NCBI RefSeq assembly: GCF_020179425.1
Contig: NZ_JAILYM010000003.1
Span: 517,996 to 581,995, forward strand
DNA length: 64,000 bases
Origin: Novosphingobium percolationis
GTDB lineage: Bacteria > Pseudomonadota > Alphaproteobacteria > Sphingomonadales > Sphingomonadaceae
Direction of reading: 5' to 3'
Part shown: piece after piece, positions 16,883 through 24,184 of the stretch
How the letters are laid out: every line of letters begins with the position of its first letter
How positions within the stretch are numbered: position 1 is the first letter of the stretch
The notes under the pieces: model-generated
The model's database searches: none
What the model saw: the letters and a program-made list of their open reading frames with translations, nothing else
What the model was told of the DNA's origin: nothing
Position numbers and translations under genes: made by a program

Positions 16883-18452
16883 GCGCGATCCGGCGCGTCA
16901 CGCCGATTGCTTGCAGAAACGCCTCGTCGTGGCTGACCACGATCAGCGCGCCGTCATAGGCCGCAAGTCCGGCCTCTATCGCCGCGATCGCGTCGAGGTC
17001 GAGATGGTTGGTCGGCTCGTCCAGCAGCAGGAGCGGCGGGGGCGTATCTGCCAGCACGCAGGCGAGCGCCGCACGCATGGCCTGTCCGCCGCTGAGCGTT
17101 CCCGCGGGCTGGTCGGCCCCGGAGGTGCGAAAGCGCAAGCGGGCGAGCGCTGCCCGCGCGGCGTTTTCGTCGAGCCCGGGCTTCAGCCGCCGCAGGTTGG
17201 CGACCACGCTTTCGGCGGGATTGAGCAGGCTGGCGTGCTGATCGAGCACGGCCAGCGGCACCGATACCCGCACGCTCCCCGAGCGCGGCGGCAGCGTTCC
17301 ACGAATCAGCGCGAGAAGCGTAGATTTGCCAACGCCGTTCGGGCCGGTCACGGCCACGCGTTCGGGGCCGGTGATGGTCAGATCGATCCCGACGAGAACG
17401 GGGGCTGCATCGCCGTGACCGGCGGTGACGGTGGACAGTTGCAGCACCATGCGCGCCGGGGCGAGCCCGGTGGGAGAAACGTCCACCACCAGTGGCTCGA
17501 TCACTTCGAGGCGGGCGCGGGCCTGCGCCAGCTGGCCGCTCGCTTCGGTCTCCAGGCGCTCGGCCTGTCGGGCATTCTGGCCGGTGGTATTCTCAGCCCG
17601 CTGGCGTCGCGCGCCGATCAGGATGCGGGGCATGTCGCCCCGTCGCGCCTTGCGCACGCCCGCGCCATCGCGGCGGTCCTTGCGCTCGCGCACGGTCTGA
17701 GCGCCGTTGCGGACCTCGCGCAGCGCCTGCTCGGCATGATCGCGTGCGGCCTCGGCGGCAGCGAGTTCGAGCGCCTTGCGTTCGCGGTAGTGGCTGTAGG
17801 GTCCGCCATAGCGTGTTGCCCCCAGCGACGTCAGCTCGACAATCGCATCCATGCCTTCGAGGAGCGCGCGATCATGGCTGACGACGATCGCGCCCTTGCG
17901 CCACGAGGCGAGAAACGTGGCGAGTGCTGCGCGCCCTTCTGCATCGAGGTTGTTGGTCGGTTCGTCGAGCAACAGAAAATCGGGGTCTGCAAGGATGGCG
18001 GCGGCAAGCCCGGCGCGCGTCTGCTGACCGCCCGAAAGCGTTGCCACCTGCGTTTCAGCCGTGGCGTACAGGCCTGCCGCGGACAGGGCGGCCTCGAATC
18101 TGCTTTCGAGCGTCCAGTCTGCCGCGGCGAGATCGTCCTCGGTCGCAACGCCCTGTTGGGCGCGGCGGAGCAGGGCGAGTGGTTCAGCCAGGCCAAGTGC
18201 CTGCGCGAGCGTTTCGGCAGGACTGCGCGCCACCACCTGGCGCAAGGTCGAAATGGTGGCATTGCGCGTGACGGTGCCCGCGTTGGGGGCAAGGTCACCC
18301 GCGAGCAGGCGCAGCAGGGTGGTCTTGCCCGAGCCGTTGCGACCGACGATGCCGGTCCGCACGGGCGGGAAGGACAAGTCGAGGCCGGAAAGGACGGCCC
18401 TGCCGTCAGGCGTGGACCAGGTAAGGCTGGAGACGGAGATCGATGCAGGCAT
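16866..18452 (-). CDS. ABC-F family ATP-binding protein
   Basis: A 528-residue soluble protein with two ABC ATPase domains and no membrane segment. Domain 1 has Walker A GRNGSGKTT near residue 37, signature LSGGQQTRAG and Walker B FLLLDEPTNNLD. Domain 2 has Walker A GPNGVGKST near residue 350, signature LSGGQAMRAAL and LLLLDEPTNHLD. The linker between them is a charged coiled coil (~220–300). ABC-F proteins act on the ribosome or in antibiotic protection; the subfamily is uncertain, and the Uup/EttA-type roles are not distinguishable here. I start at ATG 18452 (MPASISVSSL). Confidence 0.9.
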   Translation of the reverse strand: MPASISVSSLTWSTPDGRAVLSGLDLSFPPVRTGIVGRNGSGKTTLLRLLAGDLAPNAGTVTRNATISTLRQVVARSPAETLAQALGLAEPLALLRRAQQGVATEDDLAAADWTLESRFEAALSAAGLYATAETQVATLSGGQQTRAGLAAAILADPDFLLLDEPTNNLDAEGRAALATFLASWRKGAIVVSHDRALLEGMDAIVELTSLGATRYGGPYSHYRERKALELAAAEAARDHAEQALREVRNGAQTVRERKDRRDGAGVRKARRGDMPRILIGARRQRAENTTGQNARQAERLETEASGQLAQARARLEVIEPLVVDVSPTGLAPARMVLQLSTVTAGHGDAAPVLVGIDLTITGPERVAVTGPNGVGKSTLLALIRGTLPPRSGSVRVSVPLAVLDQHASLLNPAESVVANLRRLKPGLDENAARAALARLRFRTSGADQPAGTLSGGQAMRAALACVLADTPPPLLLLDEPTNHLDLDAIAAIEAGLAAYDGALIVVSHDEAFLQAIGVTRRIALTAPA

Positions 18453-18578
18453 GGGACACGGCTTTCCTGAAGGCAAGGCGGATGGGCAATGCGATCAGGG
18501 ACAGGTCCATGGCGTTGAAACTCCAGCGGTTGTCGGGTGATGATAGGCGCGGTCGAAGCGCCGGACAAGCGGCCGTCC

Positions 18579-18607
18579 AAAAAGGGGCGGACCATGCGGC
18601 CCGCCCC
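18579..18607 (-). terminator. Intrinsic terminator of hsp20
   Basis: Read on the minus strand, a 7-bp GC stem (GGGGCGG / CCGCCCC) with a ten-base loop is followed by TTTTT. It lies about 25 bases past the hsp20 stop codon. Confidence 0.7.
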
Positions 18608-18631
18608 CGACGTTTCGCGATACCCGCAGCC

Positions 18632-19093
18632 TCAGGCCGCGTTGGCGTCGCTTTCGATCACCGAAAGCTGCCTGGGCGCGCCGATCAGCACCTTCTTGGG
18701 CTTCATCGCCTCGGGCACCTCGCGCACGAGGTCGATGGTAAGCAGCCCATCGGCAAGGTCGGCGGCTTCCACGCGGACGAAATCGGCCAGCTCGAAGCGG
18801 CGTTCGAAGCCGCGGTTGGCGATGCCGACGTGGAGGAACTGCTGCTTGCCGTCGCCCTCGACCTTGCTGCCCTTGACCACGAGCAGGTTCTGCTGCGCGG
18901 TGATGTCCAGCTCATCGGGCTTGAACCCGGCGACGGCGAGGGTGATGCGGTAGCTGTCATCGCCCCGGCGTTCGATGTTGAACGGGGGGTAGTTGTCCCC
19001 CGCCTGCGCGCGGGCCTGGCGTTCGAGCAGGTCGAACAGGCGGTCGAAGCCCACGGTGGTACGGCGATAGGGGGTGAAATCGAAACGGTTCAT
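18632..19093 (-). CDS. Small heat-shock protein, Hsp20/IbpA family
   Basis: A 153-residue ATP-independent holdase that binds unfolding proteins in the cytoplasm. N-terminal RFDFTPYRRTTVGFDRLFDLL is typical of IbpA-type proteins. The alpha-crystallin domain spans ~35–130 with YPPFNIERRGDDSYRITLAVAGF and the closing ADGLLTIDLVREVPE, and the tail carries the Ile-x-Ile/Val-like VLIGA segment. The ATG at 19093 has AAGAGGA seven bases upstream. That Shine-Dalgarno is part of a hairpin resembling the ROSE thermometer (see the next entry), so expression is probably induced by heat at translation. Confidence 0.92.
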   Translation of the reverse strand: MNRFDFTPYRRTTVGFDRLFDLLERQARAQAGDNYPPFNIERRGDDSYRITLAVAGFKPDELDITAQQNLLVVKGSKVEGDGKQQFLHVGIANRGFERRFELADFVRVEAADLADGLLTIDLVREVPEAMKPKKVLIGAPRQLSVIESDANAA

Positions 19094-19195
19094 GGCAATA
19101 TCCTCTTGATGAGCAATCTGCACTTTCCCGCCCCGGACCCATCTGGCATCCGTGCGGGTTCGTTGTGACCGGCCCCGTCTTGCGGCGACCGGCAC
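19094..19195 (-). promoter_or_regulatory. Probable ROSE-type RNA thermometer in the hsp20 leader
   Basis: The minus-strand leader ends with a short hairpin at 19116–19101: UUGCUC pairs with GAGGA of the Shine-Dalgarno around an AUCAA loop, and the G of UUGC would face a G of the Shine-Dalgarno. That UYGCU core with a G·G mismatch opposite the ribosome-binding site is the hallmark of ROSE elements upstream of alphaproteobacterial hsp20 genes. Two upstream stems are possible: GUGCCGG (19195–19189) with CCGGuCAC (19172–19165), and CCCGC (19158–19154) with GCGGG (19131–19127). Fold was done by eye. Confidence 0.7.
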
Positions 19196-19240
19196 AGGCC
19201 TCCATGTGTGAGCGGCAAAACGGAATTCAAGAGGGTTGAA

Positions 19241-19519
19241 ATGAGCGAACCAAACACGACGCCCAAGGTCGAAATCTACACCAAGTGGGGGTGCCCCTAC
19301 TGCGTTCGCGCCCGGGCGCTGCTCGACCAGAAGGGCATTGCCTACGAGGAATACGACGTGACGATGGGCGGGCCGAAGAAGGCCGAGATGCTCGATCGCG
19401 CGCCGGGGCACACCACGGTCCCGTCGATCTTCATCGACGGGATGCACGTGGGCGGGTCCGACGATCTTGCCGCGCTCGCCGCGCAGGGCAAGCTCGACAT
19501 GCTGCTGGGCAAGGCCTGA
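19241..19519 (+). CDS. grxC: Glutaredoxin 3 (GrxC)
   Basis: A 92-residue dithiol glutaredoxin that reduces disulfides and glutathionylated proteins with glutathione. The CPYC active site is at residues ~16–19 (KWGCPYC), followed by the TVPSIFIDG glutathione-binding block with the cis-proline and the GGSDDLAAL segment near the end. The ATG at 19241 has GAGGG upstream; the in-frame start at 19208 adds residues without homology. The nitrilase-family gene starts six bases after the stop, so the two are one transcript. Confidence 0.93.
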   Translation: MSEPNTTPKVEIYTKWGCPYCVRARALLDQKGIAYEEYDVTMGGPKKAEMLDRAPGHTTVPSIFIDGMHVGGSDDLAALAAQGKLDMLLGKA

Positions 19520-19524
19520 CAGCC

Positions 19525-20367
19525 ATGGGCGCGCGCGACGCCGTGCGGGTCGGCCTGCTGCAGATGACCAGCGGCATCGATCCTGCCGCTAACGCCGCGA
19601 CGATCGTCGCGGCGGTGACGCGCGCACGCGGCGAGGGCGCGGCGATGTTGTTCACGCCCGAAATGTCCGGGCTGATCGACCGCGAGCGCAAGCGCGGCGC
19701 AGAGCATGTCGTGCCGGAGGGCGAAAGTCCCGTACTGGCGGCGGTGCGCGAGGCCGCGGCGAAAGCTGGGCTGTGGGTCCACATCGGCTCGCTGGCGGTC
19801 AGGGTCGATGGCGATCTTTGGGCCAACCGCGCCTTCGTGATCGATCCTGCAGGCGAGGTCGCCGCGCGCTATGACAAGATCCACATGTTCGACGTGGACC
19901 TGGCGACCGGCGAGAGCTGGCGGGAATCGGCCGCCTATCGCCCGGGCGAACAGGTGGTGACGGTGGAGTGCCCGGTCGGCAGGCTGGGGCTCGCGATCTG
20001 CTACGACATCCGCTTCCCCGCCTTGTTCGAGGAGCTTGAGCGCCGCGCTTGCGATGCCATCGCCATTCCGGCGGCGTTCACCGTGCCGACGGGTAGGGCG
20101 CACTGGCACCTGATGCAGCGCGCCCGCGCGGTGGAAGCAAGCGCCTTCGTCATCTCTGCAGCCCAGGTCGGCCATCACGAGGACGGGCGCGAGACCTATG
20201 GCCACAGCCTCGTCATCGATCCCTGGGGCGAGGTGTTGCTCGACATGGGCGGCGATGCGGCGGGGCTGGGCTTCGCCACCATCGACCTTGCGCGGATCGG
20301 CGAGGTGCGTCGGCAACTGCCCAGTCTTGCCAACAAGCGCGAAATTCCTAGAGCGCTGCCGGCATGA
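19525..20367 (+). CDS. Carbon-nitrogen hydrolase (nitrilase superfamily, Nit1/Nit2-like)
   Basis: A 280-residue cytoplasmic amidase. The Glu-Lys-Cys triad is seen as FTPEMS near residue 47, YDKIHMFD near 115 and AICYDIRFP near 155. Proteins of this type (YafV/Nit2/NIT1) repair deaminated glutathione or hydrolyse omega-amides; the position between grxC and DUF1178, a common alphaproteobacterial arrangement, fits deaminated-glutathione amidase, which is an inference. ATG at 19525, six bases after grxC; the stop overlaps the next start as ATGA. Confidence 0.88.
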   Translation: MGARDAVRVGLLQMTSGIDPAANAATIVAAVTRARGEGAAMLFTPEMSGLIDRERKRGAEHVVPEGESPVLAAVREAAAKAGLWVHIGSLAVRVDGDLWANRAFVIDPAGEVAARYDKIHMFDVDLATGESWRESAAYRPGEQVVTVECPVGRLGLAICYDIRFPALFEELERRACDAIAIPAAFTVPTGRAHWHLMQRARAVEASAFVISAAQVGHHEDGRETYGHSLVIDPWGEVLLDMGGDAAGLGFATIDLARIGEVRRQLPSLANKREIPRALPA

Positions 20368-20849
20368 TCGTTTTCGACCTCGAATGCCGGGACGGCGGGC
20401 ACCGTTTCGAAGGGTGGTTCTCCTCGTCGGATGATTTTGCGCGGCAGCAGGCGGGGGGGCTGCTCACGTGTCCGGCCTGCGGCTCTGCCGAGGTGGGCAA
20501 GGCCGTGATGGCGCCGCGCGTGGGGCGCAAGGGCAACCAGTTGCCGACGCCCACCGCCGCTTTGCCGACGCCTGTCGAGGCAAAGCCCCAGCCGATGGCG
20601 CACGCCCTGCCGCCAGAGGCAGCGGCGATGATGAAGGCCATCGCGGTGATGCAGGCCGAGGCGCTCAAGACGTCGACCTGGGTGGGCGACAGCTTCGCCG
20701 AAAACGCGCGGGCGATGCACTATGGCGAAAAGGACGCCGTGCCGATCCACGGCCAGGCGACGCTCGACGAAGCACGCGAACTGATCGAGGAGGGCGTGGA
20801 AGTCGCGCCGATCCTGTTCCCGGTGGTGCCGCCGGGTGAAGCCAACTGA
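20364..20849 (+). CDS. DUF1178 family protein
   Basis: A 161-residue protein of the DUF1178 family. The N-terminus MIVFDLECRDGGHRFEGWF and a following TCPACGS pair look like a small zinc ribbon, as in FmdB-type regulators. The C-terminal half has the conserved GDSFAENARAMHYGE and a VAPILFPVVPP end. The function is unknown. It is translationally coupled to the nitrilase gene (ATGA overlap), so a shared process, perhaps thiol or glutathione repair, is a reasonable guess. Confidence 0.9.
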   Translation: MIVFDLECRDGGHRFEGWFSSSDDFARQQAGGLLTCPACGSAEVGKAVMAPRVGRKGNQLPTPTAALPTPVEAKPQPMAHALPPEAAAMMKAIAVMQAEALKTSTWVGDSFAENARAMHYGEKDAVPIHGQATLDEARELIEEGVEVAPILFPVVPPGEAN

Positions 20850-20914
20850 ACTTGCCCTGATGAAACGCCCAAAGCCGTTGCCCGCACGGGCCATGCCGCT
20901 TAAAGGGGGCGCGG

Positions 20915-20991
20915 GCATCCGTAGCTCAGCCGGATAGAGCACCAGATTCCTAATCTGGGGGCCGTGGGTTCGAATCCCGCCGGGTGCACCA
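20915..20991 (+). tRNA. tRNA-Arg (anticodon CCU)
   Basis: A complete 77-base cloverleaf with the CCA encoded. Acceptor GCATCCG pairs with CGGGTGC, discriminator is A, the anticodon stem is CCAGA/TCTGG with loop TTCCTAA, giving anticodon CCU for AGG codons, and the T arm contains GGTTCGAATCC. A remnant of a site-specific recombinase begins about 85 bases downstream, so the 3' end of this tRNA is a likely former attachment site. Confidence 0.95.
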
Positions 20992-21074
20992 CTTTCGAAC
21001 AGAAGAAAGAACCGTCGGCGAGCGCTCTTCTGCGGGGTTCGAGGTACTTCGCGCAAGCGCGGCCTTGGCAGTGC

Positions 21075-21395
21075 CTATGGTGATCTGCTTATCGCGATCC
21101 TTGCGGAGGGAGGCCGGTTGTTGCCGTTCCTGCTGTCGGTCCGGTTGCCGTAGTTGGTGCCGTGATAGCCGGTCGCGGTCAGGATGATGTGGACGCTGCC
21201 AGTCGAGAACCTGTAACCTCGCCGCATGATGCCCCGTGCGTTGCGGTGGCTGGCGATGGTCTTCACGCCCATCGGCTTGCCGTCGCCGCCGTCCTATGCG
21301 ATCTTGAGCCCCCGCTTTTCGCATCATGCCTTGCACCGGGCGATCTGATCGGGGAGCGAGAGGTCGTGCTCGGCCTGCGCGGTGGTTGATCGACG
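21075..21395 (-). pseudogene. Decayed serine recombinase (large resolvase family)
   Basis: Read on the minus strand from about 21395, the frame gives STTAQAEHDLSLPDQIARC-K-A-stop-C-E-K-R-G-L, the N-terminal resolvase signature with an internal TGA where a Trp is expected. After KIA-stop it runs on as DGGDGKPMGVKTIASH, then YRFSTGSVHIILT, which is the recombinase (PF07508) domain, and ends by 21075. The region between the catalytic and recombinase domains is deleted. Two in-frame stops and the deletion mean it is non-functional. It abuts the TetR gene and lies downstream of tRNA-Arg. Confidence 0.75.
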
Positions 21396-21401
21396 GCGCG
21401 T

Positions 21402-21971
21402 TCAGCCCAGCAACAGCCGGGTCTGCGTGCGCAACATGCGCCGCTGGCGTTCAGCGGGCCATTCGCCGGGATCGAACAGTGCCTGCACCGCAATGCCGTG
21501 CAGGCCGCTCAGCACCAGCGCGGCCTTTTCATCGAGCGCGCCGATCTCGGGATAGGCTTCCTGCAGGGCGCGGGCGGCGAGCGTCACGGCGTGGCGGTTC
21601 CACCAGCGTTGCGCCTCGGCCATTTCGGCGTCGTGGTCGGCCATCGGCCAGAACTGGAAGTACAGCCGCCAGGCCTGTCGGCTTTCCTCGTCCACCGGCA
21701 GCAGCGATTCGAGGCGGGCCAGCGGATCGCCGGGCAGGCTGCGGGCGGTGGCGTTGAAGCGCTCCTGCGCCTGCTCCGCCGTGTGGCGGTAGGCCGCGAA
21801 CAGCATCTCGCGCTTGGTCGAAAAGTAATGGGTGACGACGGTCGTGCTGAAGCCGACGCGGGCCGCCACTTCGCGGATGGTCGCGGCCTGAAGCCCGCGC
21901 TCGGCGATCAGCGTCGCGGCAATCCGCGCCAGGTCGCGGCGTTTTTCGTCATGGTCGACCGGGGCGGGCAT
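21402..21971 (-). CDS. TetR family transcriptional regulator
   Basis: A 189-residue repressor. The helix-turn-helix lies at residues ~10–55 (RIAATLIAERGLQAATIREVAARVGFSTTVVTHYFSTKREML, read in parts). The rest is a ligand-binding domain with an RLYFQFWPMADHDAEM stretch typical of BetI-like members. The ATG at 21971 (MPAPVDHDEKR) is the first in-frame start near the domain. It is divergent from the phosphotransferase gene, with a 166-base gap, so it probably controls that gene and itself; the inducer is unknown. Confidence 0.88.
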   Translation of the reverse strand: MPAPVDHDEKRRDLARIAATLIAERGLQAATIREVAARVGFSTTVVTHYFSTKREMLFAAYRHTAEQAQERFNATARSLPGDPLARLESLLPVDEESRQAWRLYFQFWPMADHDAEMAEAQRWWNRHAVTLAARALQEAYPEIGALDEKAALVLSGLHGIAVQALFDPGEWPAERQRRMLRTQTRLLLG

Positions 21972-22137
21972 GCGTTCATCCCTAGCGCAGGGCAAGGACG
22001 CTGGCCAGCGGGGCGGACCTGACCAAATGGCAAGGCGCAGGCGCTCTTGCGCGTGCATTGCCGCTTGGCGCGGCGGGGTGTCTCGGGCATCGTCGGCGGG
22101 CAAGGCGCGCTCCACAAGGGGTGGCCGTTGGAGAGGA

Positions 22138-23253
22138 ATGGCGGTGGCAGGATCGGATTTGGCGTTCATGACGGTGTCGGCCGTGCCCGCACCGCAGGCG
22201 ATCGGGGCGGACTGGCTCAAGGCCGTGCTGGCCGAACGCGGCAATGATTGGGACATCACCGGGTTGCGCATGGAGCCGGTCGGGACCGGACAGCTCGGCG
22301 ATACCATGCGAATTCACCTCGACTATGGTGCGGGCCGCGCAGGCCCGGCCACGATCATCGGCAAGTTCGCCGCATCGAGCCAGGACAGCCGCGACGCGGC
22401 GGCGTCGAACAACCTCTACGCGCGCGAGATCGGGTTCTACCGCGAACTTGCCGATGCCGCACGGATCGCGACGGCGGCCTGCCTTGGCGCGGCGCTGGCG
22501 CAGGACAATTCCTTCGCGCTGCTGCTGGAAGATTGCGCCCCGGCGAGCCCCGGCGACCAGATCGTCGGCATCGCCGGCGATCAGGCCCGGACGGCGGTGA
22601 TCGAGGCGGCGCGCCTCCATGCCGCGTTCTGGGATGTGGATGCCGATGCCGCGCGCGATCTGTCGTGGCTGGAAAGCGGCGAGCCCGAGATGCGACCGCT
22701 GGCGCAGCCGTTCTATCCCGCCGACGCGATCCGCAATGCCTGGCCGGGCTATCGCGATCGCCACGCGGAGGACCTCAGCTACGATGTGATTGCTGTCTGT
22801 GATCGCTTCTGCGAGCGCTACGAGGAGTACAATGCGATCCCCGCCGACCGTGCCCGCTGCGTGACGCACAACGATTACCGCCCCGACAACATGCTGTTCC
22901 ACCCCGATGGCACGTTGAAAGTTGTGGACTGGCAATCGGCGGCGCTGGGTCATGCGGCGGTCGATGTCGCCTACCTGATCGGCGGCGCCTTTGCCCCGGA
23001 CCTGCGGCGCAAGGCGGAACCGGCGCTCGTCGACGCCTATTTCGCCGAATTGTTGCGGCAGGGCGTGACCGGCTACGATCGCGCCGATTTCCAGGAGGAC
23101 TATCGCCGTTTCACGTTCGCCGGGATCAACGTGGCGGTCTGCGCGGCGATGTCGGTGATGCGCACCGAGCGGGGCGACCGCCTGTTCCTGACAATGCTGC
23201 GCCGCCACGCCCAGCATGTGATCGATAGCGGCGCGCTGGATCTTCTGGGGTGA
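22138..23253 (+). CDS. Aminoglycoside-phosphotransferase-like kinase (EcKinase/DUF1679-like)
   Basis: A 371-residue small-molecule kinase. The ATP-binding lobe contains GTGQLGDTMRI near residue 50 and IIGKFAA with the conserved Lys. The catalytic Brenner motif is CVTHNDYRPDNMLF near residue 240, and the metal-binding motif is VVDWQSAALGHAAVD. Such phosphotransferases phosphorylate sugars, choline or secondary metabolites rather than aminoglycosides in environmental bacteria; the substrate is not known. GGAGAGG lies directly upstream of the ATG at 22138. Divergent from the TetR gene, its probable regulator. Confidence 0.82.
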   Translation: MAVAGSDLAFMTVSAVPAPQAIGADWLKAVLAERGNDWDITGLRMEPVGTGQLGDTMRIHLDYGAGRAGPATIIGKFAASSQDSRDAAASNNLYAREIGFYRELADAARIATAACLGAALAQDNSFALLLEDCAPASPGDQIVGIAGDQARTAVIEAARLHAAFWDVDADAARDLSWLESGEPEMRPLAQPFYPADAIRNAWPGYRDRHAEDLSYDVIAVCDRFCERYEEYNAIPADRARCVTHNDYRPDNMLFHPDGTLKVVDWQSAALGHAAVDVAYLIGGAFAPDLRRKAEPALVDAYFAELLRQGVTGYDRADFQEDYRRFTFAGINVAVCAAMSVMRTERGDRLFLTMLRRHAQHVIDSGALDLLG

Positions 23254-23280
23254 GGGTCGGCCTTGCGCGCCGGCCCGGCA

Positions 23281-23475
23281 TCAGCGGAGTTCCGCCGCGA
23301 GGAAACTGCCGGGACAGGGCTCGCCCTCGGCCGCCTTGTGGGTGCGTGGTTCGCGCCGGAACGATCCATCGGAAAGGCGCCCCCACTTGCCTGCCGTATG
23401 CTTGCCGCAGACGACGCAGCAGGCCCATTGCTCGCTCTGGGCCTTCATTTCCGGCGTGAGGTAGCGAGGCGACAT
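23281..23475 (-). CDS. Small cysteine-containing protein, hypothetical
   Basis: A 64-residue open frame whose sequence looks coding: YLTPEMKAQSEQWACCVVCGKHTAGKW, then SDGSFRREPRTHKAAEGEPCPGSF. The CxxC and later Cys/His residues suggest a small metal-binding or redox fold. I recall similar short sphingomonad proteins but no function. The ATG at 23475 has only a weak GGA upstream. The 254 bases from 23476 to 23729 hold no other gene I can see and should carry the ftsB promoter. Confidence 0.5.
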   Translation of the reverse strand: MSPRYLTPEMKAQSEQWACCVVCGKHTAGKWGRLSDGSFRREPRTHKAAEGEPCPGSFLAAELR

Positions 23476-23729
23476 CGGGTTCCATCGATCGCGGCAGGGA
23501 AAATGCGCCGCGGGATTGTTGCAATGCGGCGGGTCTAACTTTCGCCTCGCACGCGCACAACGGGCGGCCGGATTAAATCCCTATGTCAGCAGGAGGGCGG
23601 TGCCGCCGCCGATTGGGACTGTTGCTTGCGCCGATGGGAGTCGCTGGCGCGACGAATCGCGTGGAAATGCAGCGTTTTCGGCGCAATGCTTCTTGTGTCG
23701 AGTGAGCAAGTATGATTCTGTCATAAGCG

Positions 23730-24041
23730 ATGAAACGCCGCCGCTCCCAACTTCGGCTTCCCCGCGAAAGCCTGACCCAGACACTGGCGCTGGTCGCCTT
23801 ACTGGTGCTGGGTGCGATCGGCATCGCGGGGCCGAGCGGGCTGCTGGCGTGGGGCGAAAACGCCCGGATGCTGGAACAGCGCGAGAAGGAAGTGGCGAGG
23901 CTTTCGGCCGAGCGCGACCGGCTCAAGAACCGCGTTGCCCTGCTCGATCCGCGCCATGCCGATCCCGACCTGGTCGGCGAACTGCTGCGCAGCGATCTGA
24001 ACGTTGCCCATCCCGATGAACTGGTGATCCCGCGACAGTAA
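23730..24041 (+). CDS. ftsB: Septum formation initiator FtsB/DivIC family
   Basis: A 103-residue bitopic inner-membrane protein of the divisome. Residues ~15–40 form the single transmembrane helix (LALVALLVLGAIGIAGPSGLLAW), followed by a periplasmic coiled coil (NARMLEQREKEVARLSAERDRLKNRV) and a short VALLDPRHADPDLVGELLRSDLN end, the usual architecture of alphaproteobacterial FtsB. It would link FtsL/FtsQ to activation of septal peptidoglycan synthesis. In many relatives the pyruvate dehydrogenase genes follow; here a phospholipase-D family gene does. Confidence 0.82.
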   Translation: MKRRRSQLRLPRESLTQTLALVALLVLGAIGIAGPSGLLAWGENARMLEQREKEVARLSAERDRLKNRVALLDPRHADPDLVGELLRSDLNVAHPDELVIPRQ

Positions 24042-24184
24042 GGTCGATCCGGGAACGCCCGCCCGCTCGCGCCGTTGGGCGCAAGGCAAAAAGGGGCATG
24101 ATCGTGACAGGCAATCGAAGGCAGTACCCCCGGCGAAGGCAGTTCCTCGGGGCTGGCACATCGCTCGCGTGCACCGCATAAGCG

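Noticed and set aside
22138..23253. Antibiotic (aminoglycoside) resistance kinase
   Set aside because: It has the phosphotransferase fold but resembles the EcKinase/metabolite-kinase group; no resistance-gene context such as integrons or transposons around it.
21402..23253. Whole TetR–kinase pair as a genomic island
   Set aside because: It lies next to the recombinase relic, but its GC content and codon use match the chromosome and no right boundary could be seen, so I only mention the possibility.
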